A stretch of DNA of 64,000 nt, taken from NCBI GenBank assembly GCA_021234155.1, contig JAJEKV010000035.1, positions 11,164,407-11,228,406 of the forward strand, in the 5' to 3' direction. Positions 1 to 8,301 of the stretch are shown piece by piece. Made by a program: the position numbers and the translations under genes. The notes under the pieces were generated by a model. The model worked only from the letters and a program-made list of their open reading frames with translations. It was not told the origin of the DNA and ran no database searches. Positions within the stretch are counted from its first letter, which is position 1, and each line of letters begins with the position of its first letter. Source of the stretch: Isoetes taiwanensis. Lineage: Eukaryota; Streptophyta; Lycopodiopsida; Isoetales; Isoetaceae.

Positions 1-440
1 ACATCGATATGAAATAGAATTTAAAAGTGATTGTTTAAGATTAATACAAAGCCCAGAAGCTTGTCAAAGATGACAAACTATCAAAATGAAGAGGTGCCAA
101 ACTGCTTCTTGATTATGCATCTGCCAATGCATCAACTGATGGTAAGTTTACTGCCATTATTAGTGTTCTCCCTAATTATTTTCCGTCCTAAAAGATGTGA
201 AATATTCGGCGAATCTTTATCAATGTGAATAGCAAATGTGGCAAAAGCCTAGTAAATCTTAGAAAACTTTATACATCATGAGGTTAAGCTTAATCTCCAT
301 TGTTAAACTAACATCTTCTAACCAAATTACTTATTGTCGGCAAAGTATTATATCAAGTTATCAAGTTGTTGTCGTCAGAGGAGTGGAATGCTATAGAAGG
401 GAAAGATGTTTGAGTTTACTCATCATTGAAAGAAAGTCGG
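1..440. other. left flank, no recognised feature
   Basis: AT-rich sequence upstream of the first long direct repeat. It does not match the 3' end of the RT element (7.9-8.3 kb), so no further upstream copy of that element adjoins here. One 65-codon ORF (31-228) has no recognisable domain and is treated as chance. Confidence 0.5.
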
Positions 441-491
441 TTTTTTTATTATTATAATGATTGAAATGTAATGAGTATATTAAACTTGCAG

Positions 492-599
492 AAACGTATA
501 CTGGAAATTGATGTTATAAGCTCTATTATGGACAATCGATATTATTGGGTAAATGTGATAAGGGCATATGAAGGTCAAGTTTTTAACTATCTGGATTCA
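492..599 (+). CDS. Candidate internal exon, unknown product (left repeat)
   Basis: A good acceptor (TATTAAACTTGCAG) ends at 491. The next 36 codons are open until a TGA at 600. The peptide contains SIMDNRYYWVNVIRAYEG and looks protein-like. A possible donor (GTAAATG) follows codon 19. The block recurs in the right repeat from 8352, with an A-to-G change turning one Ile into Met. No domain was recognised. Because an acceptor sits near the repeat start, the real first exon may be missing from both copies. Confidence 0.3.
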
Positions 600-680
600 T
601 GATCTTGCAAAATTTAAGGGGCTTTATATATTGGAGCATGAAAATGTGTACAACTAACATTGGAAGGAAATATTTATACA

Positions 681-769
681 GGACCTGAAGACACATATAG
701 GATTAATACTGAATTGTTGGGAACTGGTGAAAACACTGGCAACTTTGAATCCTGGGGCAAAAAACATTG
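681..769 (+). CDS. Candidate exon with consensus splice donor (left repeat)
   Basis: The exon lies between a TTTATACAG acceptor (ends about 680) and a consensus donor, GTAAGT, at 770. Two reading frames stay open, so the coding frame is undecided; one reads PEDTYRINTELLG. The right repeat carries the same block about 7.9 kb downstream. Directly joining it to the next exon at about 1200 creates a stop in the frames I tested, so another small exon or a different junction is needed. Function unknown. Confidence 0.3.
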
Positions 770-1106
770 GTAAGTAGATTTCCTTATGAAGATTGTTGCT
801 ACAATACAAGAAAGGTCAAATATAATGGTAAGGTGACAATAGTACAGTATGGTATACATAATAAAATAGGACAAAGGTAAGGTTATTGAGAATTAAAATA
901 TTACAGAATTTTAGAGAAGGGTTGTATTATGCATTTATTTAGGGTATGCAAAATTGTAAAACCTAAAGCGTAGACCTATTGCGTCCAGCTAATGGGCATG
1001 CCGATATGGCAATGGAGGGAGTGAACCAAGATTGGGTGGCCGGATTGAATCTCGGTATGAAACGGGACTATATGGTATAGTGCTGACGGTAATAAGGACT
1101 GCTTAG

Positions 1107-1601
1107 ATGAATATATACTTGGGGATTTTTGCATTGTGTTTCACTGACTGCCGATTCTCTCAAGGGCATGGCCCTGGCAGTATAGAAATTTGTTCTTGCA
1201 GAGTTTACATCCCTGATAGAAATAGGGTTGGAGAATCCTTGAAAGCCATGACTAGAAAGAAAGGGGATCTGAATATGGCTACTAGAAAAAGGATTGAAGA
1301 AGAGAAAGCTGGGGCTTCAAAGAGGCCAAAATTTTTCCAATATCACAAGAAAGTGGTGATTCCTTGTGTGAACGTGGAGATAGAAACTGCAGAAAAAGAG
1401 GCTGGCTCAAATGCAAAGATGAATGAGAAAGAGGTGTATGATGCAGATCTGGCTTATGAGCAACAAGAGAAAGCTGAAAATTCTAAATCCATGGGGGTTC
1501 CTGATGATGGGGAGCAAAGTGTCATGTACATTCCAACAAACAAGAAGGCTAATGCTGCTGCACAAGACACCAGCAATCAAAATCAGACACAACAGGTTTG
1601 A
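1107..1601 (+). CDS. Basic, Q/N-rich small protein or first coding exon of ORF1 (left repeat)
   Basis: 164 codons from the first Met. The frame may really begin after an acceptor (AAATTTGTTCTTGCAG, ends about 1199). The middle is basic (TRKKGDLN, TRKRIEEEKAG, KRPKFFQYHKK) and the end is polar (NQNQTQQ), like a nucleic-acid-binding or structural protein. A GT at 1596 (phase 0) could splice to the acceptor GTGTACAG at 2389-2396, whose next codon (2397) is in phase 0 of ORF1. If so, this is the N-terminus of ORF1. The donor GTTTGA is weak, so splicing is inferred. No known domain. Confidence 0.45.
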   Translation: MNIYLGIFALCFTDCRFSQGHGPGSIEICSCRVYIPDRNRVGESLKAMTRKKGDLNMATRKRIEEEKAGASKRPKFFQYHKKVVIPCVNVEIETAEKEAGSNAKMNEKEVYDADLAYEQQEKAENSKSMGVPDDGEQSVMYIPTNKKANAAAQDTSNQNQTQQV

Positions 1602-2372
1602 TCTAAGAAATATGGTATTTCTACATATAGAAAGTATAATATTATGGATGTAGATTGCTATTTTTATGTATTGTGAACAAGGACAGTAGATATGGAATGT
1701 TGCTGGAAACTGGATTATGGCAGTATGAAGATCTTAAAAGTTCTTGAACAAAACAAAGTGAAGGGCGATAAGCCTAAGAAATCTTTAGCTTACGTGTAAT
1801 GGCTTATGTATTTACCCTGTATAAGGCTAACTTACATTTGGTTTCATTACAGGTAACATGATTTCTTACTCTTTGAAGTTGTTCTCTCAATATTATGGTT
1901 GGGTAAAGCTATGACACAAGAAAACTGTAAGTAAAATAATGTATAAATGGCAATCTGCCGAAACAGGGTATTTTCCTATATTATTTTATGAAAATGAGAA
2001 GATTAAAAGTTTTGTAGGGAATTACTTCTTGATTATGAAGTATATTGAACATTGTAAGTGTATATTTTTATCAATATAATTCCAGGAAGTCTATTTTTGT
2101 GAAAAAAGATACTATATGGATATGTTGCAGTTAGATTAAAAAGTTTTTAAAAAATTGAAGCCAAGTAGAGGCCTAGCTTAAGAGACACCTGTCTTAAGCT
2201 AGGGCTGCAAATTGTACCAGAATTGGCCTTGCAAAAAGTATGGTAAAAAGTTTATGTTTAAGACAAATTTAAAGGTTTTTTTATTTCTTACTCAGTTCTC
2301 TGGTTATACCAGAGACCTCTGTCTTGGTTTCATAATATTGCAGGTGTAGTAATAATAATTTTTACTAACTTA

Positions 2373-3863
2373 TTGGATAACTGGAATTGTGTACAGGAAG
2401 TCTTGAAAATAACTGATGAAGACATGGAGATCAATAATCAGTGGATGAAAGAACTGGTGCAACTGAAGTACAATGAATTTGGCATCAACAGCCCTAATTT
2501 TGCTGTCCAAACCATCATAGCTTGCATCAAGAACAAGGATGTACACTCTTTTATCCTATTTAAGGAATTTAATCTTGGAGACAAGAGTAAGTCTCTTGTT
2601 ACTTTCCTCGGATTTAATGGATGGTTCAAGCTGTATCAACTGATGAAAAAGGTTAATTTCGAGTATGCTAAATGCAAGGAGTGCATAAATACCCTTTATT
2701 CTGAGGTAAATAGTATTTTTTTCAATAGAACTTGCCTGGAAGATAACATGGCTAAACTATTTGTGGAAGGGCTGACTGCATTAGAAAGTGCAAATGATCT
2801 GGTTTCTTCTTTTGAAGAGGAAGTTACTGATAAGGTTGAAGCTAGCATACAAGAAGAGATGGGAAACTGTTTATTCTCAGACAAAGACCTGTCAGAAGAA
2901 GATCAGCATGAATATGAAGATATGTTGAAAGAAGCAAATATGGAAGCTACTGCTGTAGAAGACAAAGTGCCAAACCTAAATTTGACTAATTCTTCATGTT
3001 TTCCAGTAATTACTGAACAAACTGTGGAATGTTACAGTGCTATGTATGACCACGCAATATGGAGGAGTCAAAATTTAGGTGCATTAGTCCCTATCAACAT
3101 GGATACTTGGAGTGCGCTTGCTGGTATCACTAAGGATGAGATCATGGCTGCCAATACTGCTGCGCATAAGTTAGAAAAATATTTCAACAAATTGGAAGGT
3201 AATATACCATTTGATATGGAGTTCTTTGATTTACAATGCATCAAGAAAAGAGGAATACAGATTTGCCAAAAAGGTCACATGGCCTATCCCAACATGAAGA
3301 GAGATGATTTTTATTTAAATCGCACACATTGCCCGTACTTTACTTGCAAATGTGAAAAGAACATAAGATTTGTTGCAAAAAAAGAAGAAAAGTGTGGATG
3401 TGGTATCATATGGTTAGACCATGCTATTTGGTTTCTGTTGAACAATCTGGATCAAATCTACCCAGACACATCTCCACTTGGAAAAATGGTGGCTCTGTCC
3501 AAATTAATAAATGGTACACTCAGACCTGCTGTTTTGGCATATGTATCATACTTGGAAGCAAGAAAAGTCATGTTCGAGATGACCACAGCTTTTGCTAAAT
3601 CCAAGGATAGAAATCTGAAAATGGCTTTTGGCAATGACAAGCTTGCAGACATAGCGGAAAAAATGATAAAACCTATTACTTTCTTGAAGTTTCAAAGCCC
3701 GGGTAACAGACCAACTTTTGTGAATAAGAGAGGTGCAAGCAGGGGAAATACAGCTACAAAAGCCACTCTCAACATGCCTCCTAGGATCACTATGGATCCC
3801 AAGCAAACAGTAAATCTTCCTATTATGGCTAATACTCCAGTACAAAAATCTGCAGACGGGTAA
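2373..3863 (+). CDS. ORF1 of the RT element, 496 aa, function unknown, truncated by a MITE
   Basis: The largest intact frame of the element. Its N-terminal two thirds is acidic and helical. A Cys/His-rich patch near residues 305-345 holds CPYFTCKCEKNIRF followed by EKCGCG, a candidate metal-binding knuckle, with CQKGH just upstream. The C-terminus is basic and polar (NKRGASRGNTATKATLN). The first real residues may come from a splice at 2396/2397, since GTGTACAG precedes an in-phase codon; Met 2373 is the default start. The present stop is created by the MITE at 3858. Across the MITE, after one 4-bp target duplicate, the same frame resumes at 4184 and runs 32 codons to TAA 4280-4282. Position ahead of the RT suggests an RNA- or DNA-binding partner; this is inference. 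Confidence 0.7.
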   Translation: MDNWNCVQEVLKITDEDMEINNQWMKELVQLKYNEFGINSPNFAVQTIIACIKNKDVHSFILFKEFNLGDKSKSLVTFLGFNGWFKLYQLMKKVNFEYAKCKECINTLYSEVNSIFFNRTCLEDNMAKLFVEGLTALESANDLVSSFEEEVTDKVEASIQEEMGNCLFSDKDLSEEDQHEYEDMLKEANMEATAVEDKVPNLNLTNSSCFPVITEQTVECYSAMYDHAIWRSQNLGALVPINMDTWSALAGITKDEIMAANTAAHKLEKYFNKLEGNIPFDMEFFDLQCIKKRGIQICQKGHMAYPNMKRDDFYLNRTHCPYFTCKCEKNIRFVAKKEEKCGCGIIWLDHAIWFLLNNLDQIYPDTSPLGKMVALSKLINGTLRPAVLAYVSYLEARKVMFEMTTAFAKSKDRNLKMAFGNDKLADIAEKMIKPITFLKFQSPGNRPTFVNKRGASRGNTATKATLNMPPRITMDPKQTVNLPIMANTPVQKSADG

Positions 3864-4179
3864 AAGCATGTTAGGGTGTCCCTTAAAAAGTATTATTTAG
3901 TGACCAAAAAGGTACCTAAAAAGGTAGCCAGGGCTGGGTACTAGGTACCTGTATAATATCTCAATATAAGGTATGTTTTAGAACTTTTTATATATATATT
4001 GGTCTCCGATAGCATTATCTTTACCTTAACTTTGAATATTACCATGTCCTTGACTTTTATTTTGGATTTTTGTATTATTTTTAATGAAAAGAAAAATGAG
4101 AAAGTACCCAGTTCTGAAGTACCTAGTGTATGTACTTTTGCAGGTTCCAAAAGTGGTACACCCTAACATGCTTTTACCC
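3858..4179. mobile_element. MITE with GGGTAAAAGC TIRs and 4-bp TSD (AGAC)
   Basis: A 322-bp element. Its first 22 bases are the exact reverse complement of its last 22; the TIR begins GGGTAAAAGCATGTTAGGGT. The bases AGAC lie directly outside both ends (3854-3857 and 4180-4183), a clean 4-bp target-site duplication. No coding capacity. The interior is AT-rich with repeated GGTACCT-like words. A related copy with a 4-bp TSD lies at 51453-51727. The 4-bp TSD rules out Stowaway (TA), Tourist (3 bp), hAT (8 bp) and Mutator (9 bp), and allows Sola-type or another 4-bp family. It ends ORF1 early. Confidence 0.88.
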
Positions 4180-4183
4180 AGAC

Positions 4184-4282
4184 AGCAATAACTTGGATGA
4201 GTATTCCATTACTAAAGGTGGAAATAAGACAGCATACGTCGAAGAATATGTTCCAAACGAAGTGGAAAATTCAGTGATATAA
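4184..4282 (+). pseudogene. Severed C-terminal tail of ORF1
   Basis: After the right-hand AGAC duplicate the ORF1 frame continues for 32 codons (includes KGGNKTAYVEEYVPNEV) and stops at TAA 4280-4282. This polar, acidic tail was part of ORF1 before the MITE landed, which dates the MITE after the element lost or no longer needed selection. From 4283 to 4496 there is non-coding AT-rich DNA with a possible donor (GGTAGAATG, about 4289) and an acceptor-like TATATGTAG ending at 4496. Confidence 0.6.
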
Positions 4283-4496
4283 TGATGGGTAGAATGCCCG
4301 TTCATTTCTTGTTGGCTTATTTAGCCCAAAATTTTTTTATATTCATAATCTGAATACATTACATATTTGGTATTCATTACCTTCTTGCCATTTGGCCTGG
4401 TTCCTTGAACCAAAGAAATTTATAAAAAAGCTTTACTTATAAGTTTGTGTATTTATGGATGCTTGAATTTAAAGCTAACTCTAAACATATATGTAG

Positions 4497-5288
4497 GTTT
4501 ATGATGACAAGACCAGAGTTATCAACAAAGACATCAATGGAAAGAGGCACCTGGTTGTGGTTAAAGAAAAGAAAGATACCAAGGTGATCCACCTTACTTT
4601 TTTATCTAAAGCGTTAGATAACTTCAAGACAAAAGAAATCTTCCATACAGTTTTATTTGAGGCATTGGCGGACAGAGGAACAAAATTAGTAGAAAGTACT
4701 ACATTTGCATGGAAGTATATTGACCAGATCAGACATAAAGTGTGCAAGCCATTTAGAGTTTTTGCAGATGGATCAAAGAATCATTGCCCCAGTGCAAATC
4801 CCAACCTTAAGAAATATATTGAGCCTAAAATCCAGCATGTTAGAACTACTGACCTTACCATTATTCACTACTCAAAACTCAGAAATGCTTTTGCATGTGG
4901 TTTAAATCACATACCAGATGATGGATTAAGTGTGCAGGATTTTATGGATGATTTTTCAAAAGCCTGCCAACAATTTATCTCAGTTCATAAATTTGACTTG
5001 CTAGATTTGACTGAAGAGGATAAACAAAACCTCTTTAACATGCTAAGACAGTTAGCACATACTGAGATATGTGAATTGAAGGGCAAACTAAAACAGAAGA
5101 GGTTTCTTTGGAGAGAACCAGAAGTGATAAAAAATATGAATTGGTTAAACCGTAACATATTTGTTGCAGAAGTGGATAAGGCATGTAATAATGCAGCATT
5201 TATCTGCCCTGTACATATTGCTGAAGCTGCTATAAACAGGTTGAATGGTGAAGATTTTGAAAATGTATGGAATCTCCAGAAAAAATAA
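4497..5288 (+). pseudogene. RT protein, N-terminal part
   Basis: The frame opens right after a TAG that also forms an acceptor-like TATATGTAG, so translation probably enters by splicing; the first internal Met is at 4557. 264 codons, charged and helical. Near its end is VAEVDKACNNAAFIC, which matches the conserved ADKA-x-NN block preceding the fingers of a widespread class of eukaryotic IPMG/RYIDD reverse transcriptases. The frame ends in TAA 5286-5288. The continuation is open from 5267 in another frame, so a small indel near 5275 broke the gene. Acts, if ever active, as the N-terminal extension of the RT. Confidence 0.55.
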
Positions 5289-5778
5289 AGCATACATGTG
5301 AAAGGGAGATCTTGGAGATAATGGGTGAACAGAAAATTGGATCGCATAAACTCCCCTATTTGATGGCAAGTTATAAAGCACATAAACAGGAATATAGATG
5401 GATCACCAATGCGCATAATACGATGTTTTCCGAATGTGCAAAACTGGCAACGGCTATACTGAATAGTTGCTTGGAAATCTGGCCCAAAATATATCACAAA
5501 AAAACTACCAGGTTACGGTTATGGGGACAACAAAGGGTTAATCCATGTTGGTTAATCAGTTCTACTTATGCTGTGATGCTCAACTTACCAGCCAAAATAT
5601 ATAATGTATTTTCTGCGGATATTACAAGGTGTTATGAAACTATTCCCCTATATGGGAATGAGGGGATTATTAAAATCCTGGATGAGATTATAGACCTCAC
5701 ATGGGAATACATGATAGTAGAACAGAGCAGATTTGACCTTATATACAAGGAAAAAGGGGAAGATATCAATGTTAAATG
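5267..5778 (+). pseudogene. RT fingers and palm motif A
   Basis: Continues the previous piece in a shifted frame. It contains KLPYLMASYKAHKQEYRWIT, in the place of the fingers block K-x-P-x-x-Y-x-x-x-K-x-H-K-x-x-x-R of this RT class, then the palm motif A ADITRCYETIPL with the first catalytic Asp. The host sequence ends near 5778 (VKW), where a minus-strand LINE with a GGAA tail starts. The downstream half resumes at about 7196. The rest of this open frame (to 5953) is LINE sequence and not part of the RT. Confidence 0.65.
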
Positions 5779-5955
5779 GGTAAGGAAGGAAGGAAGGAAG
5801 GAAGTTTATTTTAATGTCCACGGAGGCCAGAGGCCTATGAGACGGCACAGAACAGGCAAAAAAGCCAAAAACCCCAACACCAAAAACAAACAATGTAACT
5901 GTACAGTAGAACCCTACTACCGGGATGAAAAAACCCCCACTTGGGAGGAATAACC

Positions 5956-6234
5956 CTAACAGTAGGCTCTCAAATACCAAGCCCCAGAAGAGCAAGTCTG
6001 ACGGCCGAAATCTGCAGGATGTAAGCTCCCAGTCGCGCTACCATAGGTGATGCGAGTAACGATGTAGCGGTGTGTCGAGCATCTAAGATCGGTGTGCCTT
6101 TGCTTTCGGACATGGGCATATCTTTGGGCACCGGCCCGGAGGGCATGGTGCTCATCCTCTATCACGTGCATCTCACAACAACGACATATCCTCTCCTCCC
6201 CAGGGGATCCCGTGGCACTGCCATTCACCCCCAA
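5956..6234 (-). pseudogene. LINE C-terminal Cys/His domain remnant
   Basis: Contains ERICRCCEMHVIEDEHHAL, the C-x2-C...E-D-E-x-H pattern of the C-terminal domain found after the RT in many plant LINEs. Other open stretches of the minus strand between 6225 and 6770 belong to the same decayed polypeptide and are not listed separately. The 3' untranslated end follows down to the GGAA-repeat tail. Confidence 0.6.
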
Positions 6235-6771
6235 ATGACTGTCTCAATTACGAGGTAATGGGAACCCGTCCTTATGGCGGCAATAGCTCTCCGTTTCTTC
6301 CACGAGAGATGTGTGCTTTCAAATCTGGAGATGGGGTCCATGCTCAAGGCGGGATTAATCGGCGTGATAGTGCTCTGTCTTGGGCTTTGCAAGAGTAGAG
6401 GCATCCCACGCAGTGGCGGCATAGCCCGCATCCAATTGCCCATTCAGCGCGAATGCGCCCGGTTACCACCATCCGTTGGTAATCCATAGACCACCTCCTA
6501 AACCATCCCTTACGATTACTTTCGTGCCATACCCTCTTCAGCGGCGGGGCCCCTGCGTTAACAACACGGCTGTGTGGGGGCAAAGCGATGCTCATCCATC
6601 CCATCCACCTTATGGAAGCAAGTAAGATGCCTTCGCATAGCGAGAATCTTTGTAAAGGCGAGAACCCCGCTCATACAACAAAAAATCTGATGCGGTGCGG
6701 TGTCCTTCACTCCCAAGCTATATGTCAAGAAAGCTTTACGCACCCTTTCCAACCTATCCCACGTATTTTTG

Positions 6772-7196
6772 CTAACTTCTTTGGGCCCCAAACCTCCACC
6801 CCATATATAGCAAAGACCTACTCAACCAAAGCCCTAAACGGGTGTGCTCTCCTCGCCCGATCCGCAGAGATCTATCCGGCAACACGCCTTTTGCCTTTGC
6901 ATATAAAGCCTTCCAGCCTGCACTGGCTCTCCTCTCCACACACTCATCCCACAACATGTTAGTAGTGAAATCAATTCCCAGATACTTGAAGCTCCGCACC
7001 GTCTCCACTTCCTGTCCCCTGTAATAGAACTCCGGGATAGGGTGTTGTGAGGACAGGATCGCGAGAAGCTTAGTTTTGTGCAAGTTCACTGTCATTCCCG
7101 TTGCCCCACAAAACCCACTGAGGGCATCCAAATGCTGTTGCATACTGCTGGCCGTGTGAGCTAGCAAAGCTACATCATCCGCATATAGTAGCAGCT
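6772..7196 (-). pseudogene. LINE RT palm/thumb remnant
   Basis: Reading from 7196 downwards: LLLYADDVALLAHT (motif C with catalytic DD), then a helical block, TVNLHKTKLL (motif D region), and FKYLGIDFT (motif E-like). This is the usual order in LINE reverse transcriptases. The frame fails near 6772 and resumes in other frames as the connecting region. Missing endonuclease and the first two thirds of the RT show it arrived 5'-truncated. Confidence 0.8.
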
Positions 7197-7640
7197 AAAC
7201 AAAAAGAATATGTGAGCTGGAAATGTATGGAAAAAGTTGCTTTTAAAGCAATGAATCAGTGGTTACTCAGTCATTGTTACTTACAAATGGGTAACAGAGT
7301 ATGGAAACAAATTAAAGGGATCCCCATGGGATTTGCATGCAGCCCTGCGTGGTGCAATTTATACCTAGCTTGGTATGAATTGAGATTCATATTCAAACTT
7401 GCAAATGCTGACAGAATTTCTGATATATAGAGATTCCAATTTGCAGGAAGATACATTGATGATTTATATGTGTTGAATGGTGGCAACCTGCAGGAATTCT
7501 TCACAAAAGGCTCCAAAATTACAATATACGACATGGAGATACTGGGGATCAAAGATGAAACAAAGTATAAGGGAGTGAATGACATGGTGGGATACGAATG
7601 CAGCTTCTTGAATATTAATATCAGGGTCCTTGAGCACAAT
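7196..7640 (+). pseudogene. RT palm motifs B and C (GIPMG...SP, RYIDD)
   Basis: Resumes the host RT after the LINE. KQIKGIPMGFACSPAWCNLY is the motif B block, then LAWYELRF, then GRYIDDLYVLN, motif C with both catalytic Asp residues. An in-frame TAG at 7428-7430 sits between B and C. Downstream VNDMVGYECSFLNINIRV is the thumb-side strand region that follows motif C in this class. IPMG plus SP and RYIDD differ from LINE (YADD), Copia (YVDD) and Gypsy (YIDD with a different context), and are closest to Penelope-like, telomerase-like or rvt-type RTs. Interrupted again at about 7641. Confidence 0.75.
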
Positions 7641-7805
7641 AGAATAGAATAGAATAGAATAGAATAGAATAGAATAGTTTTTTTATCGTCCACTGAGACC
7701 AATCGGCCTATGGGACCCAGAAGGAGCGCAGCAAACTTATTATTGTCCGGGTTAAAAAACCCCCGCCCCGAAGGGTTTTCGAGGGAAAAACCGTGGCAGT
7801 AATAA
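7641..7805 (-). mobile_element. Very short LINE 3'-end insertion with AATAG tail
   Basis: About 165 bp. On the plus strand it starts with a GAATA repeat (about 7640-7675) and continues with GTCCACTGAGACCAATCGGC, which aligns with the 3' end of the LINE at 5779 (GTCCACGGAGGCCAGAGGCC). It then has the hairpin-bearing tract CCGGGTTAAAAAACCCCCGC. It is therefore the extreme 3' end of a related LINE (or a SINE using the same end), inserted in the same orientation into the same gene. The different tail repeat shows a separate event. Confidence 0.65.
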
Positions 7806-8171
7806 GAATGCTGTCAAACTGTACAAGTATACATCATCATTAAATAAATGTGTATGTACAACATAAACAGGTTTGATAAAAGGAAAAGACTACCATTTGC
7901 AGTATACAAGTATATTAAAGCTGAAAGTTGCAGACCCTATTCACAAGCATCAAAAGTTATAATTTCACAGGTATTGCCTTATGTTTATACGCATTCTAAT
8001 GCTATCGAGGCAGCTAAAGATTTGGTAGAACTAATTTATGCCTTCTGCTATAATGGATTCAATAAGTACGACATCAGTAAAAAAGTATTATGCGCTTTGG
8101 AGAATGATAAATTTCCAGGTCTAGGATACAGCATTGGAGATATGGTAAGAAGTCTAAAATCCATGCTTTGA
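7801..8171 (+). pseudogene. RT C-terminal (thumb) region
   Basis: After the short insertion the host frame resumes (NAVKLYKYTSSLNKCV), shifts frame near 7850, and continues as NRFDKRKRLPFAVYKYI and KVIISQVLPYVYTHSN, ending with SLKSML and a stop at 8169-8171. The FDKR...LPF and ISQ...Y blocks are placed as in other IPMG/RYIDD RTs. Nothing resembling GIY-YIG follows, so any endonuclease must be elsewhere or absent. Confidence 0.6.
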
Positions 8172-8184
8172 GTAGGTAATAAAC

Positions 8185-8301
8185 ATAGGATCGGTAGGGC
8201 CTTGTGGTACAACAAGGTCCTACTCTCCTTGTTGTTACCAAAAAGATAGAAAGACAAAGTACAAGGTATTACAAGGCCCCCCTATCCTACGGTAGGAGGC
8301 A
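8185..8301 (+). other. 3' end of the RT element with extended fold-back
   Basis: Between the RT stop and the second copy, GGGCCTTGTGGTAC pairs with GTATTACAAGGCCC, and nested inside GTACAACAAGG pairs with CCTTGTTGTTAC. Together they could form a stem of over 100 nt in RNA. This is a candidate 3' recognition or processing structure. No hammerhead core (CTGATGA with a following GAAA) was found here. Confidence 0.4.

Larger units (their letters stand above)
441..2273 (+). repeat. Left 1.83-kb direct repeat (pseudo-LTR-like)
   Basis: Nearly identical to 8302-10353 in the same orientation; I see only scattered substitutions and a few small indels. The main difference is that the right copy has about 215 extra bases (about 9487-9705) at the point where this copy reads straight through (about 1622), with short ATATA homology at the junction. 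The repeat has no TG...CA ends and no PBS or PPT next to it, so it is not a retroviral-type LTR. It contains the upstream exons of the element, which fits a head-to-tail copy better than a true terminal repeat. Confidence 0.85.
5779..7196 (-). mobile_element. 5'-truncated LINE inside the RT gene
   Basis: About 1.42 kb of a non-LTR retrotransposon in reverse orientation. Its 5' end (about 7196) starts abruptly at the RT catalytic box YADDVALLA and its 3' end is a (TTCC)n tail, seen on the plus strand as (GGAA)n at about 5779-5802. Near the 3' end is a short hairpin region shared with three other sites in this window (CCCGG...GGGGTTTTTT class). The LINE splits the host RT between motifs A and B. 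No convincing target-site duplication was found, which may reflect later decay. Confidence 0.8.
441..8301 (+). mobile_element. Intron-bearing reverse-transcriptase element, tandem copy 1 (degenerate)
   Basis: This unit runs from the first base of the left direct repeat to the base before the same sequence restarts at 8302. In order it holds exon-like blocks at 492-599 and about 681-769, a basic and Q/N-rich exon (about 1200-1595), ORF1 (2373-3863, originally to 4282), and an RT reading frame in pieces between 4497 and 8171. The RT has a GIPMG...SP box and an RYIDD box. No GIY-YIG endonuclease, integrase, protease or RNase H was seen. Splice-like signals, a partial tandem second copy that mimics LTRs, and the RT motifs are shared with Penelope-like elements. 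A cellular rvt-like RT gene with a partial tandem duplication is the alternative. The copy is dead: a MITE, two LINE-derived insertions, a stop in the RT and at least two frameshifts. Confidence 0.6.

Noticed and set aside
1490-1530. CTGATGA words as hammerhead ribozyme cores (also 2410, 2637)
   Set aside because: None is followed by the GAAA box and pairing stems, and they lie in coding frames.
5648-5995. Minus-strand 115-codon ORF rich in FGFF/GVF
   Set aside because: Spans the RT/LINE junction and the GGAA repeat; no domain on that strand.
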